Positions 7,345 through 15,777 of a stretch of 21,640 nt of DNA are shown here, piece by piece. This DNA is from Desulfobacterales bacterium (GTDB lineage Bacteria; Desulfobacterota; Desulfobacteria; Desulfobacterales; Desulfosalsimonadaceae). Position numbers and translations under genes: made by a program. Location of the stretch: assembly GCA_007127175.1 (NCBI GenBank), contig SKZX01000329.1, positions 1 through 21,640 of the forward strand, in the 5' to 3' direction. The notes beneath the pieces were generated by a model, which saw only the letters and a list, made by a program, of their open reading frames with translations, did no database searches and was not told where the DNA came from. Position 1 is the stretch's first letter; each line of letters opens with the position of its first letter.

Positions 7345-8571
7345 ATGCCCATATACGAGTACAAGGCCTTTAACGTCAAGGGAAAAACCGTAACCGACAT
7401 CATCGATGCGGATTCGGCCGCCAGTGTCCGCCAGAAGCTGCGGGCGGCCAGGATATACCCGGTGTCCATCAGCGAAGTCGATGATGCCTCACCCAAAAAA
7501 GGCCGGTTCGCGCTGAATGTTTTCCCCTTGTCGTCCAAAGTCGGCACGGCTGAAATGGCAATGGTCACCCGTCAGCTGGCAACCCTTTTGGGCGCCGGTT
7601 TTCCGCTTGTTTCAGCCCTGCAGACCCTTGTCCCCCAGACCCGTTCCAGCCATTTAAAACAGGTTCTTTCACAAATCAAGGACTCAATCGAAGGTGGCAG
7701 TACATTTGCCGGTGCGCTTTCCCAGTATCCGAACCTTTTTTCCGATATTTATGTGAACATGGTCAAATCCGGGGAGTCTTCGGGGACCCTGGAAATCGTT
7801 TTGAACCGGCTGGCCGAAATCAGTGAACGCCAGCAGGCCCTGAGCCATAAAATCAAGTCCGCGATGGCCTATCCCATATTGATGTTTTTCGTTGGCACGG
7901 CCATCCTGTTTTTCCTTCTGACCTATATCGTGCCGACCATTACCGCCATGTTCGATGACATGGAACAGGTGCTCCCCCTTCCGACCATTATTCTCATCGG
8001 GATCAGCGAATACCTGAAAACATACTGGTGGGCGATTTTAATCGCCATCGTTGCACTGGTTTTCGGGGTCCGAAAATTTGTGCGTACGGAAACCGGCAGT
8101 TATATGTACGACCGGTTCATCCTGTCGGTCCCTGTTGTGGGGCCGCTGAAGCAGAAGCTGGCGGTGGGCCGTTTTGCCAGGACCATGGGGTCTTTGCTGG
8201 AAAACGGCGTCTCCCTGATGGCGGCCCTGGGTATTGTAAAAAACATCGTCGGAAACCGCCTGATCGCCGATGCCGTTGATTCTGCGGCGGTTTCAGTTGA
8301 AAAGGGGGGCAGCCTGTCCAGGGCATTGGGTGAATCCGGCCTTTTCCCGCACATTTCGATTCAAATGATCCAGGTGGGCGAAAACAGCGGCGAGTTGGAA
8401 TCCATGCTGGGGAAAATTGCCGATATCTATGAAAATGAGGTGGAATCAACGGTATCGGGAATGACCGCACTGCTTGAACCCCTCATTATCCTCTTTATGG
8501 CGGTGGTCGTCGGGTTCATCGTCCTTGCCATCATCCTGCCGATTTTTGAAATGAATATGCTGGTCGGATAA
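7345..8571 (+). CDS. gspF: Type II secretion system inner-membrane platform protein GspF
   Basis: GspF is the polytopic platform protein that contacts the GspE ATPase and helps assemble the pseudopilus. The 408-residue protein starts with the classic MPIYEYKAFNVKGK segment. It has two T2SSF repeats at about residues 72-197 and 275-397, each with a KSGESSG / VGENSGE-type acidic motif (Glu144 and Glu346). Membrane segments lie at about 175-200, 226-243 and 373-400. It is a full-length, intact gene. It stands alone on the + strand, while every other gsp gene here is on the - strand. It converges with the TPR gene at the operon end, with 21 bp between stops. No strong ribosome-binding site precedes the ATG. 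Confidence 0.96.
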   Translation: MPIYEYKAFNVKGKTVTDIIDADSAASVRQKLRAARIYPVSISEVDDASPKKGRFALNVFPLSSKVGTAEMAMVTRQLATLLGAGFPLVSALQTLVPQTRSSHLKQVLSQIKDSIEGGSTFAGALSQYPNLFSDIYVNMVKSGESSGTLEIVLNRLAEISERQQALSHKIKSAMAYPILMFFVGTAILFFLLTYIVPTITAMFDDMEQVLPLPTIILIGISEYLKTYWWAILIAIVALVFGVRKFVRTETGSYMYDRFILSVPVVGPLKQKLAVGRFARTMGSLLENGVSLMAALGIVKNIVGNRLIADAVDSAAVSVEKGGSLSRALGESGLFPHISIQMIQVGENSGELESMLGKIADIYENEVESTVSGMTALLEPLIILFMAVVVGFIVLAIILPIFEMNMLVG

Positions 8572-8592
8572 CCCGTCGGTTCGATAGCAGCA

Positions 8593-9564
8593 TCAGAATG
8601 AATAATTGAGCGTCAGCGTGGCGCCATCTTTTTGCGGTTGAATGAAAAACGACAGGCGGGATGGTCCGGGACCTTGAAATTCCTGCTTGAGGCGAAAGAC
8701 AAAATCGTCGTATGCCCGGGCATTGTGTTTATGGGCGGCACCGATGGAACCATAGATGCTGCCGCTGTAAAACCCAAGGGCTGTAATGGCCGCGATGGAA
8801 CCGAGCACATTCAGATCATTGTCAAAGCAGTCATAGGCGGCGCCGGCCCCGGCGCCGACAAAAACAAGAGAGATAAATGCGTCCTGGTACCGGCGGTTAT
8901 ACAGGTAACCGCCACCTGGAATGATTGAAAAGACCCCCGCAGCCAGGGGGCTTCTGGAGGGAAGGGTTTTCAGGTCTTCGAGCCGTTGCAGGAGATGGTC
9001 AATCCTGTAACGGTGCCGGTTGGCATCACTGACGGCATCAAATGCCCTGGCGGCTCCAGCATGGTCGCGCCTTTCCAGGTACACCCACCCCATGTGATAC
9101 ATCGCCTTGTCCCGTACATCCGTACCATACACCGCGCTGTTGCCCAGGGCCCTCAACCGGTGCAGTGCTGCGTTGTGGTCATTTAAACGGGCGTCACTTC
9201 GGGCCGCCATAAACGCGGCATCAATGCCATGATCCGAGTCGCCGTGATCCCTGATGACCCGGTCAAAATAGTGGCCGGCCATTCCGTAACGCTCTTTATT
9301 GTAATAGGCCATGCCGGTCTTGAACGTGGCTTCGGCCACGCGGCCGTCAAGGGGATAAAAATATATAAAACGCTTGAATTCAGCGATTGCGGTGTCGTAA
9401 TCGCCCTGCTCAAGGGCGTAATCCGCAAACAGGAACATTCGGCTCGCGTCCGGCCCATCATCTGCCGCTTGGGCGGCCAGCGCGCCGGCAAAAGGAATGC
9501 AGATGCATGCAATGATGCACCACAGTATGAAGCCCCGGATGGTCCTGTTAAATGCCATTGACAT
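8593..9564 (-). CDS. Secreted/membrane TPR protein linked to the T2SS operon, function unknown
   Basis: This 323-residue protein has an N-terminal signal-like segment (hydrophobic core about residues 11-31, likely cleavage near AAQA-A). Four TPR-like helix pairs follow at about 43-180, for example ADYALEQGDYDTAIAEFKRF and FKTGMAYYNKERYGMAGHYF. Residues about 208-275 contain a PGGGYLYNRRYQDA motif and two glycine/alanine-rich hydrophobic segments, probably a membrane hairpin. The protein ends in beta-like sequence with a terminal Phe, TLTLNYSF. The TPR part resembles YbgF/BamD-type periplasmic scaffolds. The gene starts 12 nt after the gspE stop, so it is the last gene of the T2SS operon. A role in assembly or stability of the secreton is inferred from position only; no standard gsp letter fits. 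Confidence 0.75.
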   Translation of the reverse strand: MSMAFNRTIRGFILWCIIACICIPFAGALAAQAADDGPDASRMFLFADYALEQGDYDTAIAEFKRFIYFYPLDGRVAEATFKTGMAYYNKERYGMAGHYFDRVIRDHGDSDHGIDAAFMAARSDARLNDHNAALHRLRALGNSAVYGTDVRDKAMYHMGWVYLERRDHAGAARAFDAVSDANRHRYRIDHLLQRLEDLKTLPSRSPLAAGVFSIIPGGGYLYNRRYQDAFISLVFVGAGAGAAYDCFDNDLNVLGSIAAITALGFYSGSIYGSIGAAHKHNARAYDDFVFRLKQEFQGPGPSRLSFFIQPQKDGATLTLNYSF

Positions 9565-9576
9565 AACGTCATCTTT

Positions 9577-11316
9577 TCAGGTTTGCGTCACCCGGAGCAC
9601 TTCCTCGATGGTCGTGATCCCTTTAAGGACTTTACGGATACCGTCCTCGTAAAGGGTCGTCATCCCGGATGCAACAGCTTCCCGTTTGAGCTGGTGGGAA
9701 TCGAAGGTTTTCAGCACCATGTTCTGGAGTTTTTCGTTCAGCACAAGGATTTCATATATCCCCACCCTGCCCCGGTACCCGCTTTGAAAGCATTTTTCGC
9801 AGCTTCTGGCGCGATAAAAAACGGTATCTCCCAGGTTCTCCGGAACGAGACCCAGGCGTTCCAGGGACTCCCGCTCCGGAATGTAGGGCTCTTTGCACTC
9901 GTTGCACAGCACCCGGACGAGCCTTTGGGCCACCACCGCCAGAACCGATGAAGAGATCAGAAACGGCTCGATCCCCAGGTCGACCAGCCGTGTAATGGCG
10001 CTCGAAGAGTCGTTGGTGTGAAGCGTTGAAAAAACGAGATGGCCGGTCAATGCCGATTGAACACCGATTTCAGCCGTCTCGAGGTCGCGCATTTCGCCGA
10101 TGAGAATCACGTCGGGGTCCTGACGGACGATGGACCGGAGGCCCCTTGCAAAGGTCAGGTTGATCTTCGGGTTCACCTGGATCTGGTTGACCCCTTTGAG
10201 CTGGTACTCAACAGGGTCTTCGATTGTTATAATATTGATGTCAGGGGAATTGATGGATGACAGAATAGCATACAGCGTCGTGGTTTTGCCGCTGCCCGTG
10301 GGCCCGGTCACCAGGATGATGCCGTGGGAGGACTTGATCAGCGATTCAATCAGCTCGAGCTTTTCCGGGACCATGCCCAGTTCGGGCAACCGGAACAGCG
10401 CGCCGGATTTGTTCAGCAGGCGCAGCACCACCCGTTCCCCGTGGGTAATCGGTATGGTGGAAACCCGGATATCGATGCTCTGGTCCCCGATCTTCACCTC
10501 GAACCGCCCATCCTGGGGGAGCCGTTTTTCCGCGATATTCATTTTGGCCATGACCTTTATCCGTGACACCAAAGACGCCTGCATCCATTTGGGCGGTGTG
10601 AGCATATCGTAGAGGATGCCGTCAACGCGGTAGCGAATCTTGAAGCTGTATTGCTCGGGTTCGATATGGATGTCGCTGGCGCCCAGCTTGACGGATTGAG
10701 ATATGACGTGGTTCACCAGTTTGATGATGGGCGCATCGCTGGTATCGTCGAGCAGGTCCGCGGTCTCTTCGATCTCGCTGATGATGTCGCCGCCGTTTTC
10801 CGTCATGTCGGCCACGAGCTGCTGGGCGGTATCCCGACTGCTGTCATAGGCCAGGTTGATAAGGGAATAAATGGCCTCACGGGACGCCAGCACCAGTTCA
10901 AAATCCTCGATCTCCAGGATTTTTACCAGATCGTCAACAGGCTGGAACACGGAGGGGTCATGGATCGCAATAACCATCCGCTCGCCGTTCTCATTGCCGG
11001 GAATCAGGCTGAAAAAATCAGGGGCTGGCGTTGTGAAGCGAATGGGCACCATGGCATATTTTTTCAGGAACTGGATGGGTATCTTTCTGGCAAACTGCGT
11101 ATCGAGGCCTTCTGCGGGGAGGCTTTTAACAAGGGGAATATTGTAGAGACCTGAAAACACTTTCAGCAGGTGGGCCTCGGACACCAGTTTTTTCTTCAAC
11201 AACACTTCCGAAAGCGATAGGTTCTGTTCCGCCCTGAGGCGTTGGGCGTCCTCTATGGCCTCCCTGTCGACCCCGTGCTCCTCAACCAGGATGTCGGACA
11301 ATCGATGGGTGATCAT
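9577..11316 (-). CDS. gspE: Type II secretion system assembly ATPase GspE
   Basis: GspE is the cytoplasmic hexameric ATPase that powers pseudopilus assembly. The 579-residue protein has an N-terminal MshEN-like domain (about 1-70) and an N2 domain containing SDIHIEP (about 214-220). The catalytic motifs are Walker A GPTGSGKT (338-345), the Asp box IITIEDPVE (362-370), Walker B VILIGEMRD (403-411) and the His box GHLVFSTLHTND (425-436). A four-cysteine zinc module follows: Cys471, Cys474, Cys506 and Cys509. The ATG overlaps the gspD stop by 4 nt, and an AAAGGA site lies 6 nt upstream. GspE binds the cytoplasmic part of GspL and contacts GspF. PilB-type pilus ATPases are similar, but the gsp context settles the call. 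Confidence 0.97.
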   Translation of the reverse strand: MITHRLSDILVEEHGVDREAIEDAQRLRAEQNLSLSEVLLKKKLVSEAHLLKVFSGLYNIPLVKSLPAEGLDTQFARKIPIQFLKKYAMVPIRFTTPAPDFFSLIPGNENGERMVIAIHDPSVFQPVDDLVKILEIEDFELVLASREAIYSLINLAYDSSRDTAQQLVADMTENGGDIISEIEETADLLDDTSDAPIIKLVNHVISQSVKLGASDIHIEPEQYSFKIRYRVDGILYDMLTPPKWMQASLVSRIKVMAKMNIAEKRLPQDGRFEVKIGDQSIDIRVSTIPITHGERVVLRLLNKSGALFRLPELGMVPEKLELIESLIKSSHGIILVTGPTGSGKTTTLYAILSSINSPDINIITIEDPVEYQLKGVNQIQVNPKINLTFARGLRSIVRQDPDVILIGEMRDLETAEIGVQSALTGHLVFSTLHTNDSSSAITRLVDLGIEPFLISSSVLAVVAQRLVRVLCNECKEPYIPERESLERLGLVPENLGDTVFYRARSCEKCFQSGYRGRVGIYEILVLNEKLQNMVLKTFDSHQLKREAVASGMTTLYEDGIRKVLKGITTIEEVLRVTQT

Positions 11317-13346
11317 CTTTCATCCTTTTCCGGTATCTGCATCCCGCCCTGTGGTCCCGGAACACCGTAAAGCTTGATGCTGCCTTCGATTTCCTTTTCG
11401 AAGCGCTCGATTTTCCGATCGTGCAGAGCTGTTGCTTCCAGGTTGTTTTCCAGGACCTGGGGGGTCAGGAATATAAACAGGTTGGTTTCATCATTGGCAT
11501 CGGCCCTGGACTTGAAAAGCCACCCGACAACCGGGATGGACCCCAGGCAGGGGACCCTGTATTCCGTGGACGAGAGGCTCTGGTCGATGAGTCCCCCAAG
11601 GACAACGGTGTGCTTGTCGTCCACCTCGATGGTGGTCTGGATGGTCCGCTGGAGCGTCGTGGGCTGGAACTGGTCGGTGGTTGTTTCGAGTTTTGTGATT
11701 TCCTTGTTGATTTCCAGCCGGATTTTACGGTCCTTGTTGATCTGCGGCGTGATTTCCAGTGCGATGCCCACATCCTTGTATTCGTAGTTGCTGAAGTTTG
11801 TATCGCCGGTTGCCGCCCGCGTCAGGTAGGGTATGTTGCGGCCGACGGTGATCCGTGCGGTTTCGTTGTCCGTGGTGAGCAGTTGCGGCGTTGAGAGGAT
11901 ATGGACGTCCCGGTCCTTGTGGTATGCCTGTATGACAGCGCTGATCGTCGGGAAGCGGACGCCGCTCACCTCGATATTTTCACCGAAAACGCCCATGGAA
12001 AAACCGGGCGGGAGGAGTGCGGCATTGGGAACACCCTGTGGAACGGTATAGTTATACCCGCGGTCCCCGCCCAGGGCCCCGCCGGAAAAACCGCCGCCAT
12101 ATATGCCTTCCCTGCCGTCGACGCTTGCCTCGCCGCCGGCCATCCACTCGGTGCCAAGGCGGAAAGAACGGTCCTTGCTGACCTCCATGATCAACACCTC
12201 AATATAAACCATGGGGCGCGATATATCCAATTTTTCAATGACGGTTTTCAAAATATCAAAGTCGTCTTTATCCGCCCGGATGATGAGGCTGTTGGTGCCG
12301 GTGTGGGCGGTGATGCTCACCCGTTCCGATACAAGCGGGGCCGTTCTCCTGCCTTCTTCCGTGGCCGTTTTTCCGGCCTGCGCCGGCAGTTCGCGAAGGA
12401 CCGACGCCAGGTCCTCCGCCTTTGCGTTCTCGAGATAATACACGTGGATATTTTCCTTGCCCCGGGGGATCTCCCTGTCGATCATGGCAACAAGCTGCCG
12501 GATTCGGATCACATCCGCCTCGCTGGCCTGGAGGATAATGGAATTGGTGCGATCATCCGGAACAGCCGTAATTTCAGACTGCACCGCTCCCCTTCGGGCA
12601 GGGGCGGCCGGTTGGCCGAAAATCGATTCAATGATCCGGACGACCTCTTTGCAGTCGGCATACCGAAGAGAAATGGTCGTGATTTCACGGCCGATGCCTT
12701 CAACGTCTATGGCGTCCAGGATGGTCATGAGCCGGGTGATATTGGAATGAACGTCCGTTATGATGAGCGTGTTGGTCGGCCTGTAGGAAAGCACAACGCT
12801 GTTTCGCGATACCAGGGGGGCAAAGAGCTGCTTGATCTCTTCCGGATCGGCGAATTTCAGGGGAATGAGCTGGGTTACGATCCGGTCGTTGGGAGAGTCG
12901 CTCTCCTGCCTGAGCAGGGTTTCAATGTTCATTGTCCGGGCGTGGGGTGACGGGATAATCTTGGTGACATCGCCGGCCTCCACCGTTGAAAACCCGTGCA
13001 CCTCGAGCACCGATTCAAACACACGGTATGCTTCGTCCACGGATATCTTGGAAGGGGATATAATTGTAATCTTGCCCTTTACCCGCTGATCAACGATAAA
13101 ATTCGTCCCGGTGAGTTCACTGATGAACTTGATGAACACGCCGATGTCAACATCGTTGAAATCAATGGAAACCCGCCTTTCGGGGACGGCTTCATCTCTG
13201 TCGGCATAGGCCTGTGATCCGGGGCTGGCGCCCTGGCCTGCGGAACCCGTCTGCGCAGCCGTCATGCCGGGATAAAAACCCGCCAGCATTGCGCCGATCA
13301 GCAAGACGAAGGTCAACCTGAAGATAAATTTCAATTTCATCCGCAC
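11313..13346 (-). CDS. gspD: Type II secretion system secretin GspD
   Basis: GspD forms the outer-membrane channel. With the GTG start at 13346 the protein is 677 residues: a signal peptide (about 1-31), N0 (about 58-133), N1 (157-217), N2 (223-291), N3 (298-375) and the secretin core (380-635). The core shows SVDGREG to GGDRGYN glycine-rich gate sequence, the LSTPQLLT strand, and the closing VPCLGSIPVVGWLF and NLFIFLTPQV segments. I chose GTG because AAGAGG lies 9 nt before it; ATG at 13340 is a possible alternative. An upstream in-frame TTG (13385) adds a charged stretch before the signal peptide and sits inside a hairpin. The tail after 635 is short and does not look like a pilotin-binding S-domain. 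The stop overlaps gspE by 4 nt. Confidence 0.95.
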   Translation of the reverse strand: MRMKLKFIFRLTFVLLIGAMLAGFYPGMTAAQTGSAGQGASPGSQAYADRDEAVPERRVSIDFNDVDIGVFIKFISELTGTNFIVDQRVKGKITIISPSKISVDEAYRVFESVLEVHGFSTVEAGDVTKIIPSPHARTMNIETLLRQESDSPNDRIVTQLIPLKFADPEEIKQLFAPLVSRNSVVLSYRPTNTLIITDVHSNITRLMTILDAIDVEGIGREITTISLRYADCKEVVRIIESIFGQPAAPARRGAVQSEITAVPDDRTNSIILQASEADVIRIRQLVAMIDREIPRGKENIHVYYLENAKAEDLASVLRELPAQAGKTATEEGRRTAPLVSERVSITAHTGTNSLIIRADKDDFDILKTVIEKLDISRPMVYIEVLIMEVSKDRSFRLGTEWMAGGEASVDGREGIYGGGFSGGALGGDRGYNYTVPQGVPNAALLPPGFSMGVFGENIEVSGVRFPTISAVIQAYHKDRDVHILSTPQLLTTDNETARITVGRNIPYLTRAATGDTNFSNYEYKDVGIALEITPQINKDRKIRLEINKEITKLETTTDQFQPTTLQRTIQTTIEVDDKHTVVLGGLIDQSLSSTEYRVPCLGSIPVVGWLFKSRADANDETNLFIFLTPQVLENNLEATALHDRKIERFEKEIEGSIKLYGVPGPQGGMQIPEKDER

Positions 13347-13380
13347 CGTTATATACCTCTTGTCTGAACATTTAAACCAG

Positions 13381-13393
13381 GGCAAGTATTGCC
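13381..13393 (-). other. Small hairpin GGCAA-TAC-TTGCC in the gspC-gspD gap
   Basis: A perfect 5-bp inverted repeat with a 3-nt loop lies in the 63-nt spacer between gspC and gspD, about 35-47 nt upstream of the chosen gspD start. There is no U-tract after it, so it is not an intrinsic terminator. It may be chance or a weak mRNA structure. Confidence 0.25.
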
Positions 13394-13409
13394 ATTGATC
13401 GTTTTCATT

Positions 13410-14321
13410 TCAATTTATACGGTAGGAAATCGTCTGCGGCGCACCGTCGCGCATGATCTGCAATTCCACGCTTTGCTCCGATTTCAGCCCTTCGTAAAGC
13501 TGCATGGCGTCCTCCACCGTCCGGATGGGGTTGCCGTTGACCCCGGTGATTACGTCACCGCTGCTGAGCCCCATATCCTCGAAAATAGACCCGCGCCTTA
13601 TGCCGCTGAGCAAAATGCCTTCGGGGTTGCCGTCCTGAAAATAGGGCCGGATACGAACCTGGCGCATGAGGTTGCCGACATCGGAAAGAGCGTCTTCTAT
13701 GGTGTCCCGTTCAATGGCGACTTCTCTCCCGGGTTCCGGAATTCCATGTGCCGGTGCGACATCCATGGTTCTTCGCGCAGGCCTGGAAGCACTCGCGGCA
13801 TCATCGGCAAGCTGCTCCATTTCAAGGACCTCGTCCCGCCCGTCAACGGTCAGCACGACCTTTTCCCGCAAAATCAACTTGATGCTGGCTTGTCCAACGC
13901 GGTCCCCTTCACGATAGAGGTGCTGAGGCTGCTGCCGACGGGCCGTCTCTTCGATAACCGCATAGGACAATCCTTGATCATCGCCGGTAATGGTTCCCCA
14001 GAGCTTGAGGTTGAGTTTTGTTTTTTCCAGGTCGGCGATATCCGATTCAACCACCGGCGGCGGGATGGCTTCGGCGGCTTTTGTCAGAAACAGATCGCGT
14101 TGAACGATCGGTTGATACTCGGAGAAACGAAGCTGCGCGGAAAGGTCAAGGCGGGCGCCAGGATAATTTTGATCCGGTCCGGACGCCGTCTTTTCAAGCG
14201 CTGCAAACAGTATCGATTCTTCCATCTTTGCCGCCACAATCGTGTAGAAAACCCTGACCCCGAAAAAAACAAGGACGGTTATCAATAAGATATTGAGAAT
14301 GCCAAGAAGTCTTTTAACCAT
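13410..14321 (-). CDS. gspC: Type II secretion system protein GspC (HR and PDZ domains)
   Basis: GspC links the inner-membrane platform to the secretin. The 303-residue protein has a short cytoplasmic start and one membrane segment (about 5-29). The periplasmic homology region (about 70-168) has the typical RDLF...LNLKLWGTI signature and GDRV element, and binds GspD N0 in known systems. A linker of about 50 residues leads to a C-terminal PDZ domain (about 219-300) with GILLSGIRRGSIFEDMGLSSGDVITGVNG. PDZ-type GspC proteins are implicated in substrate recognition. It lies between gspN and gspD, with 36 and 63 nt gaps, larger than the surrounding junctions. Confidence 0.94.
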   Translation of the reverse strand: MVKRLLGILNILLITVLVFFGVRVFYTIVAAKMEESILFAALEKTASGPDQNYPGARLDLSAQLRFSEYQPIVQRDLFLTKAAEAIPPPVVESDIADLEKTKLNLKLWGTITGDDQGLSYAVIEETARRQQPQHLYREGDRVGQASIKLILREKVVLTVDGRDEVLEMEQLADDAASASRPARRTMDVAPAHGIPEPGREVAIERDTIEDALSDVGNLMRQVRIRPYFQDGNPEGILLSGIRRGSIFEDMGLSSGDVITGVNGNPIRTVEDAMQLYEGLKSEQSVELQIMRDGAPQTISYRIN

Positions 14322-14326
14322 TTAAC

Positions 14327-14354
14327 AGTATATCCGAATCATAAAAATTATCAA
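14327..14354 (-). promoter_or_regulatory. Possible internal promoter ahead of gspC
   Basis: On the - strand, TTGATA (14354-14349) and TATACT (14332-14327) are separated by 16 bp in the AT-rich gspN-gspC gap. The -10 box ends only 5 nt before the gspC ATG, so a transcript from it would be leaderless or start inside the gene. This makes it doubtful. Confidence 0.25.
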
Positions 14355-14357
14355 ACT

Positions 14358-15206
14358 TTAGCGGAAGGCGTACCTGGGGTTTTCCAGTGTCCCCGTAATC
14401 CGTATGGGAACCCTGCCCTCGCGCATGTACTGCCGGGGCAGAAGGGGGCCCATGGTGCGCACGAGCTCCGGGTGAACCTGTACGGTCCCTCTCAAATCGA
14501 TACCGCTTGATTCAAGGGGTTGCCTGAGTGTAATGGCACCCCTGCCCGATGCGGAAAACTGGGCCCCTTCCATTTCGATCTGGTTGAAGGCAATCCGATC
14601 CTGACCCAGGTCAGCGGATGCATTGACCCGGGAGAAGGCCAGAGAATCCAGTCCGGGGATGATTTCTTCGAAGGTCAGCTGCATTCCGGATATCTCAACG
14701 GTTGCACTGCCTTTTCCGGGAACCGGGCCTGCATAATCGATATCTCCCCGCACAAGGCCTGAAACACTTCGGGGATGGATCATGCCGGTCAACGGGACGG
14801 CTTGCAGATCGATATCGGCAAAATGCATTCGGGCGGCAAAGGAGCGGTTTCCGTCTCCTTTAAGCATTCGGATGGTGCCGGAAATGTGACCGCCTGCAGC
14901 TGTGCCGGTGAAGTTCATTACGGGCTCGGTTGATAACAGGGACAGGTAGTCCGGCGAGAAAGCCATTGATTCGACGCGCAAAGCCGTTTCGTCCTTGAGC
15001 AGGATGTACGTATTGGCAAAAGAAAGGCCCGGCGGGAGGGCCGGGCGAACCCTTTCAATATGCAACCCGATGTCCGGCGCGACACCTGTAAATTGATAAA
15101 CGATGTAATTCTTTACAGTGTCCGAAGGAAACAGCAGATACAGGAACAATACGGTTACACCGGTAAAGTAAAGCGCATATGCCGCAATTTTTTTGATCAT
15201 GGTCAT
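14358..15206 (-). CDS. gspN: Type II secretion system protein GspN
   Basis: This 282-residue protein has one N-terminal membrane segment (about 4-26) and a long, beta-rich periplasmic region. GspN is an accessory, not universal, T2SS component of uncertain function. The overall pattern is of an AsmA-like membrane-anchored beta structure with repeated amphipathic strands, for example GSATVEISGMQLTFEEIIPG and GRGAITLRQPLESSG. Its position between gspM and gspC supports the assignment. The ATG at 15206 is taken; an ATG two codons later is also possible. No strong ribosome-binding site is visible. The gap to gspM is 13 nt. The assignment rests on layout, size and operon position more than on strong motifs. 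Confidence 0.8.
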   Translation of the reverse strand: MTMIKKIAAYALYFTGVTVLFLYLLFPSDTVKNYIVYQFTGVAPDIGLHIERVRPALPPGLSFANTYILLKDETALRVESMAFSPDYLSLLSTEPVMNFTGTAAGGHISGTIRMLKGDGNRSFAARMHFADIDLQAVPLTGMIHPRSVSGLVRGDIDYAGPVPGKGSATVEISGMQLTFEEIIPGLDSLAFSRVNASADLGQDRIAFNQIEMEGAQFSASGRGAITLRQPLESSGIDLRGTVQVHPELVRTMGPLLPRQYMREGRVPIRITGTLENPRYAFR

Positions 15207-15219
15207 TTATGAAAACCGT

Positions 15220-15750
15220 TTATGAAGCTTCGGCGGACTCCACCCGCATAACAACGCTGATGGGCCCGTCTTTTTCGCCTGACTTGGTAATGGACATCCT
15301 GCTGACCAGTACCATGTGTTCCGAGGACTCAACCTGGAACAGATAGGAGGCCAGATCCTCAAGGGTTATGTCCTGGAGCCGCATTTCGACCTGCGATATG
15401 GTGAGGCCAGAAAAATCATCGACAGTTGTACTGGGCCGCATGTAAGTGATGTTGTCTTTTACGCCGCTTGTACCGGCGACACGTTCGAGAAAGGTAAACA
15501 GCGAAAAATTTCCCGGCCGCTGTGCATAACGCATTTGTGCCGCCTCAACGCGTCCGGAAAGAACCCGGTACTCATTTCGCAGCACCTGCATTTCAGCCGC
15601 AATGGCCCGTTTGGATGCGAGCTCTGCCGCCAGGCTGTTTTTTCTTTCAAAAACCGGGGCAACGGCAAGGTTGTAAAAGGCAAAAAATACGATAAATATC
15701 GCTGCGCCGCCGATAAAAAGCCGTTCACGGCGGTTAAGGTTGATGTTCAT
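15220..15750 (-). CDS. gspM: Type II secretion system protein GspM (PilO-like)
   Basis: This 176-residue bitopic protein has a short basic cytoplasmic start (NRRER), one membrane segment (about 11-30) and a coiled-coil stretch (about 35-75). A small periplasmic ferredoxin-like domain follows (about 82-172), with the strand sequences LTISQVEMRLQDITLEDLASYL and MVLVSRMSITKS. GspM pairs with GspL in the inner membrane to hold the GspE ATPase and the platform. GGAG lies 8 nt before the ATG. The gene is 27 nt after gspL and 13 nt before gspN. Confidence 0.9.
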   Translation of the reverse strand: MNINLNRRERLFIGGAAIFIVFFAFYNLAVAPVFERKNSLAAELASKRAIAAEMQVLRNEYRVLSGRVEAAQMRYAQRPGNFSLFTFLERVAGTSGVKDNITYMRPSTTVDDFSGLTISQVEMRLQDITLEDLASYLFQVESSEHMVLVSRMSITKSGEKDGPISVVMRVESAEAS

Positions 15751-15777
15751 TGCACAATCTCCACAGTTGAATCATGG

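Noticed and set aside
8572..8592. Bidirectional terminator between gspF and the TPR gene
   Set aside because: Only 21 bp, with no inverted repeat or T-run visible.
11901..12950. Long open frame on the + strand (349 codons)
   Set aside because: It lies fully antisense to gspD, which has a full domain set; the frame has no recognisable motif and is a GC-bias shadow.
13347..13385. TTG start at 13385 for gspD
   Set aside because: It would put a charged stretch before the signal peptide, lies in a small hairpin and has no ribosome-binding site; GTG 13346 has AAGAGG 9 nt upstream.
13389..14288. Long open frame on the + strand (299 codons)
   Set aside because: It is antisense to gspC, whose HR and PDZ domains are clear; no motif in the opposite frame.
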